From Alistipes sp. (lineage in GTDB: Bacteria > Bacteroidota > Bacteroidia > Bacteroidales > Rikenellaceae): a stretch of DNA of 7,524 nt. The notes under the pieces were generated by a model. The model worked only from the letters and a program-made list of their open reading frames with translations. It had not been told where the DNA came from and did no database searches. The position numbers were made by a program, and so were the translations under genes. Positions 6,284 through 7,524 of this stretch are shown one piece after another (the stretch's first letter is position 1; each line of letters starts with the position of its first letter). The DNA is taken from contig JAQUZZ010000057.1 in assembly GCA_028691095.1 (NCBI GenBank), forward strand, positions 1 to 7,524, written 5' to 3'.

Positions 6284-6375
6284 AAGTAACTCCAAAGAAT
6301 GATAGAACCCATCTGTCACGGTATAGACTGAAGATACAGATAGGGTTCTTGCTAACAAATAGCACGGTGTGCTTA
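6284..6375 (+). repeat. Dispersed intergenic repeat, diverged copy 4 (upstream of lpxB)
   Basis: It begins AAGTAACTCCAAAGAA, which differs at one base from the start of copy 1, then has GAACCC, CACGG, TTGCTA and the right end AAATAGCACGGTGTGCTTA, which differs at two bases from copy 2. The distance from CACGG to GCTTA is 59 bases, the same as in copy 1. The hexamer core is missing and a long hairpin occupies the interior. The copy ends 10 bases before the lpxB ATG. Confidence 0.75.
6304..6349 (+). promoter_or_regulatory. Hairpin in the lpxB leader / trmD 3' region
   Basis: AGAACCCATCTGT (6304-6316) pairs with ACAGATAGGGTTCT (6336-6349) over 13 base pairs with one bulged A, around a 19-base loop. 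It is followed by TGCTAAC, not a proper T-run. It could be a weak trmD terminator, a structured leader or an operator upstream of lpxB. The sequence does not decide. Confidence 0.6.
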
Positions 6376-6385
6376 GAGAGATAAG

Positions 6386-7522
6386 ATGAGATACTATCTG
6401 ATAGCCGGTGAAGCCTCAGGCGATCTGCACGGCGCAAATCTGATGCGGGGGTTGCAACAAGCCGACCCCTCGGCCGAGTTTCGTTTTTGGGGTGGCGACC
6501 GCATGGCGGAGGTCGGAGGGGTGGAGAATCTGGCGATGCACTACACCCAAGCCTCTTTTATGGGTTTCACCGAGGTGTTGCTCCATCTGCGTACCATCTT
6601 CCGCCAGATCGACGCGTGTCGTCGCGATGTGGCGGCGTATCGTCCCCATGGGTTGATCTTGATCGACTACGCGGGCTTCAACCTGCGCATCGCACGATTT
6701 GCCCACGAAGCGGGAATCCCCACCTATTACTATATCGCCCCGAAGGTGTGGGCTTGGAAGGAGTCGCGCGTGAAGTTGCTGCGTCGTTATGTGGATCGAC
6801 TCTTTGTGATCTTTCCCTTTGAACCCGACTATTTCCGTCGTCACGGAATTGAGGCGATCTATGAGGGCAATCCGTTGATGGATGCGATTGCCGCACGTCG
6901 TGCTACGCTCCCTACGCGCGAAGCCTTTTTGCGGGACGAGGGACTCGACGAACGTCCGATGGTTGCGCTGCTGGCCGGAAGTCGTCGCAGCGAGATCGGA
7001 TACAACCTCCCGTTTATGGTGGCGTTGTCCAAGCAGTTTCCCGACTATCAGTTTGTGGTGGCCGGTGTGGCTTGGTTGGATCGTGCGGTCTATGCGCCCT
7101 TCCTTTCGGGAAGCTCGGTACGGTATGTGTGCAACAAAACCTATGAGTTGCTTTCGTTAAGCCAAGCCGCGGTGGTGACCTCCGGTACGGCAACCTTGGA
7201 GACCGCCCTGTTGGGTGTGCCGGAGATGGTCTGCTATCGTCGCGATCTGCCCTCGATGTTGATCGGAAAGATGTTCCTCAAAAGCCGATATATCTCCTTG
7301 GTGAATTTAGTGCTTGATCGCGAATGTGTGCGTGAGCTACTGCAGTTTCAGATGAATATGAAGAACGCAACCGCGGAGTTGCAGGCGATCCTACCCGGAG
7401 GCGCCAAGTACGAACGGATGCAGCAGGAGTATGCGGAGTTGCGCAGGCGTATCGGTGGCGAGGGCTCTTCGGCTCGCACGGCGGCACGCATGGTGAAATT
7501 ACTTAAAGTTGATCGAAAATGA
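6386..7522 (+). CDS. lpxB: Lipid-A-disaccharide synthase LpxB
   Basis: A complete 378-residue GT19 glycosyltransferase. It condenses UDP-2,3-diacylglucosamine with lipid X to form the tetraacyl disaccharide 1-phosphate of lipid A, at the inner face of the cytoplasmic membrane. Motifs in order: AGEASGDLHGANLM (7-20), FWGGDRMAEVGG (34-45), MGFTEVL (59-65), LIDYAGFN with the conserved Asp94 (equivalent to the essential E. coli D98), YIAPKVWAWKESRVK (116-130), IFPFEP (142-147), YEGNPLMD (159-166), LLAGSRRSEI (195-204), TSGTATLETALLGVPE (265-280) and YISLVNLVLDRE (302-313). Length is normal. The ATG at 6386 is the only good start; a diverged repeat copy ends 10 bases upstream. The stop TGA sits in ATGAAA, so a coupled next gene may begin at 7519. 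The gene implies a lipid A-bearing Gram-negative outer membrane. Confidence 0.96.
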   Translation: MRYYLIAGEASGDLHGANLMRGLQQADPSAEFRFWGGDRMAEVGGVENLAMHYTQASFMGFTEVLLHLRTIFRQIDACRRDVAAYRPHGLILIDYAGFNLRIARFAHEAGIPTYYYIAPKVWAWKESRVKLLRRYVDRLFVIFPFEPDYFRRHGIEAIYEGNPLMDAIAARRATLPTREAFLRDEGLDERPMVALLAGSRRSEIGYNLPFMVALSKQFPDYQFVVAGVAWLDRAVYAPFLSGSSVRYVCNKTYELLSLSQAAVVTSGTATLETALLGVPEMVCYRRDLPSMLIGKMFLKSRYISLVNLVLDRECVRELLQFQMNMKNATAELQAILPGGAKYERMQQEYAELRRRIGGEGSSARTAARMVKLLKVDRK

Positions 7523-7524
7523 AA

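Overview
The window reads as a stretch of ordinary chromosome from a Bacteroidota bacterium, probably Bacteroidales and possibly Alistipes/Rikenellaceae-like. The reasons are the GC-rich coding, genes that mostly lack Shine-Dalgarno sites, a TTTG / TAnnTTTG-type promoter (3808-3837), and the style of the proteins. The genus is a guess; no search could be run.

Layout. At the left edge (1-916, +) is the C-terminal part of an AddA/RecB-like UvrD-family helicase-nuclease, with helicase motif VI and an intact PD-(D/E)XK nuclease. Convergent to it is a secreted or periplasmic SIMPL-domain protein (1087-1788, -) with a clear intrinsic terminator (1019-1063). Upstream of that, on the same strand, is an RlmD/RumA-type 23S rRNA m5U methyltransferase (2009-3445, -, GTG start). 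Divergent from it run four + strand genes: a glyoxalase-II-like metallo-beta-lactamase hydrolase (3864-4535), a FkbM-family methyltransferase (4667-5446), trmD (5443-6117, overlapping the previous gene by ATGA) and a complete lpxB (6386-7522). A further gene may begin at 7519, also by an ATGA overlap.

The genes are housekeeping functions: DNA repair, rRNA and tRNA methylation, lipid A synthesis, and metal-dependent ester or persulfide chemistry. No defence system, prophage, CRISPR array or insertion sequence is visible. The unusual content is between the genes. A family of short dispersed repeats (copies at 915-1022 +, 1802-1911 -, 3623-3794 +, a diverged copy at 6284-6375 +, and a 3'-half remnant at 4588-4635 +) has conserved ends. 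Three copies have a variable core of hexamer repeats (CGCACC / CTCACY), which is G-quadruplex-prone on the opposite strand. The diverged copy carries a long hairpin instead. Two nearly identical copies, differing by one hexamer across the arms, flank the SIMPL gene in inverted orientation. The right-hand half of the element lies just upstream of the SIMPL, MBL, fkbM and lpxB genes, so it may be a promoter-carrying or leader element as well as a repeat.
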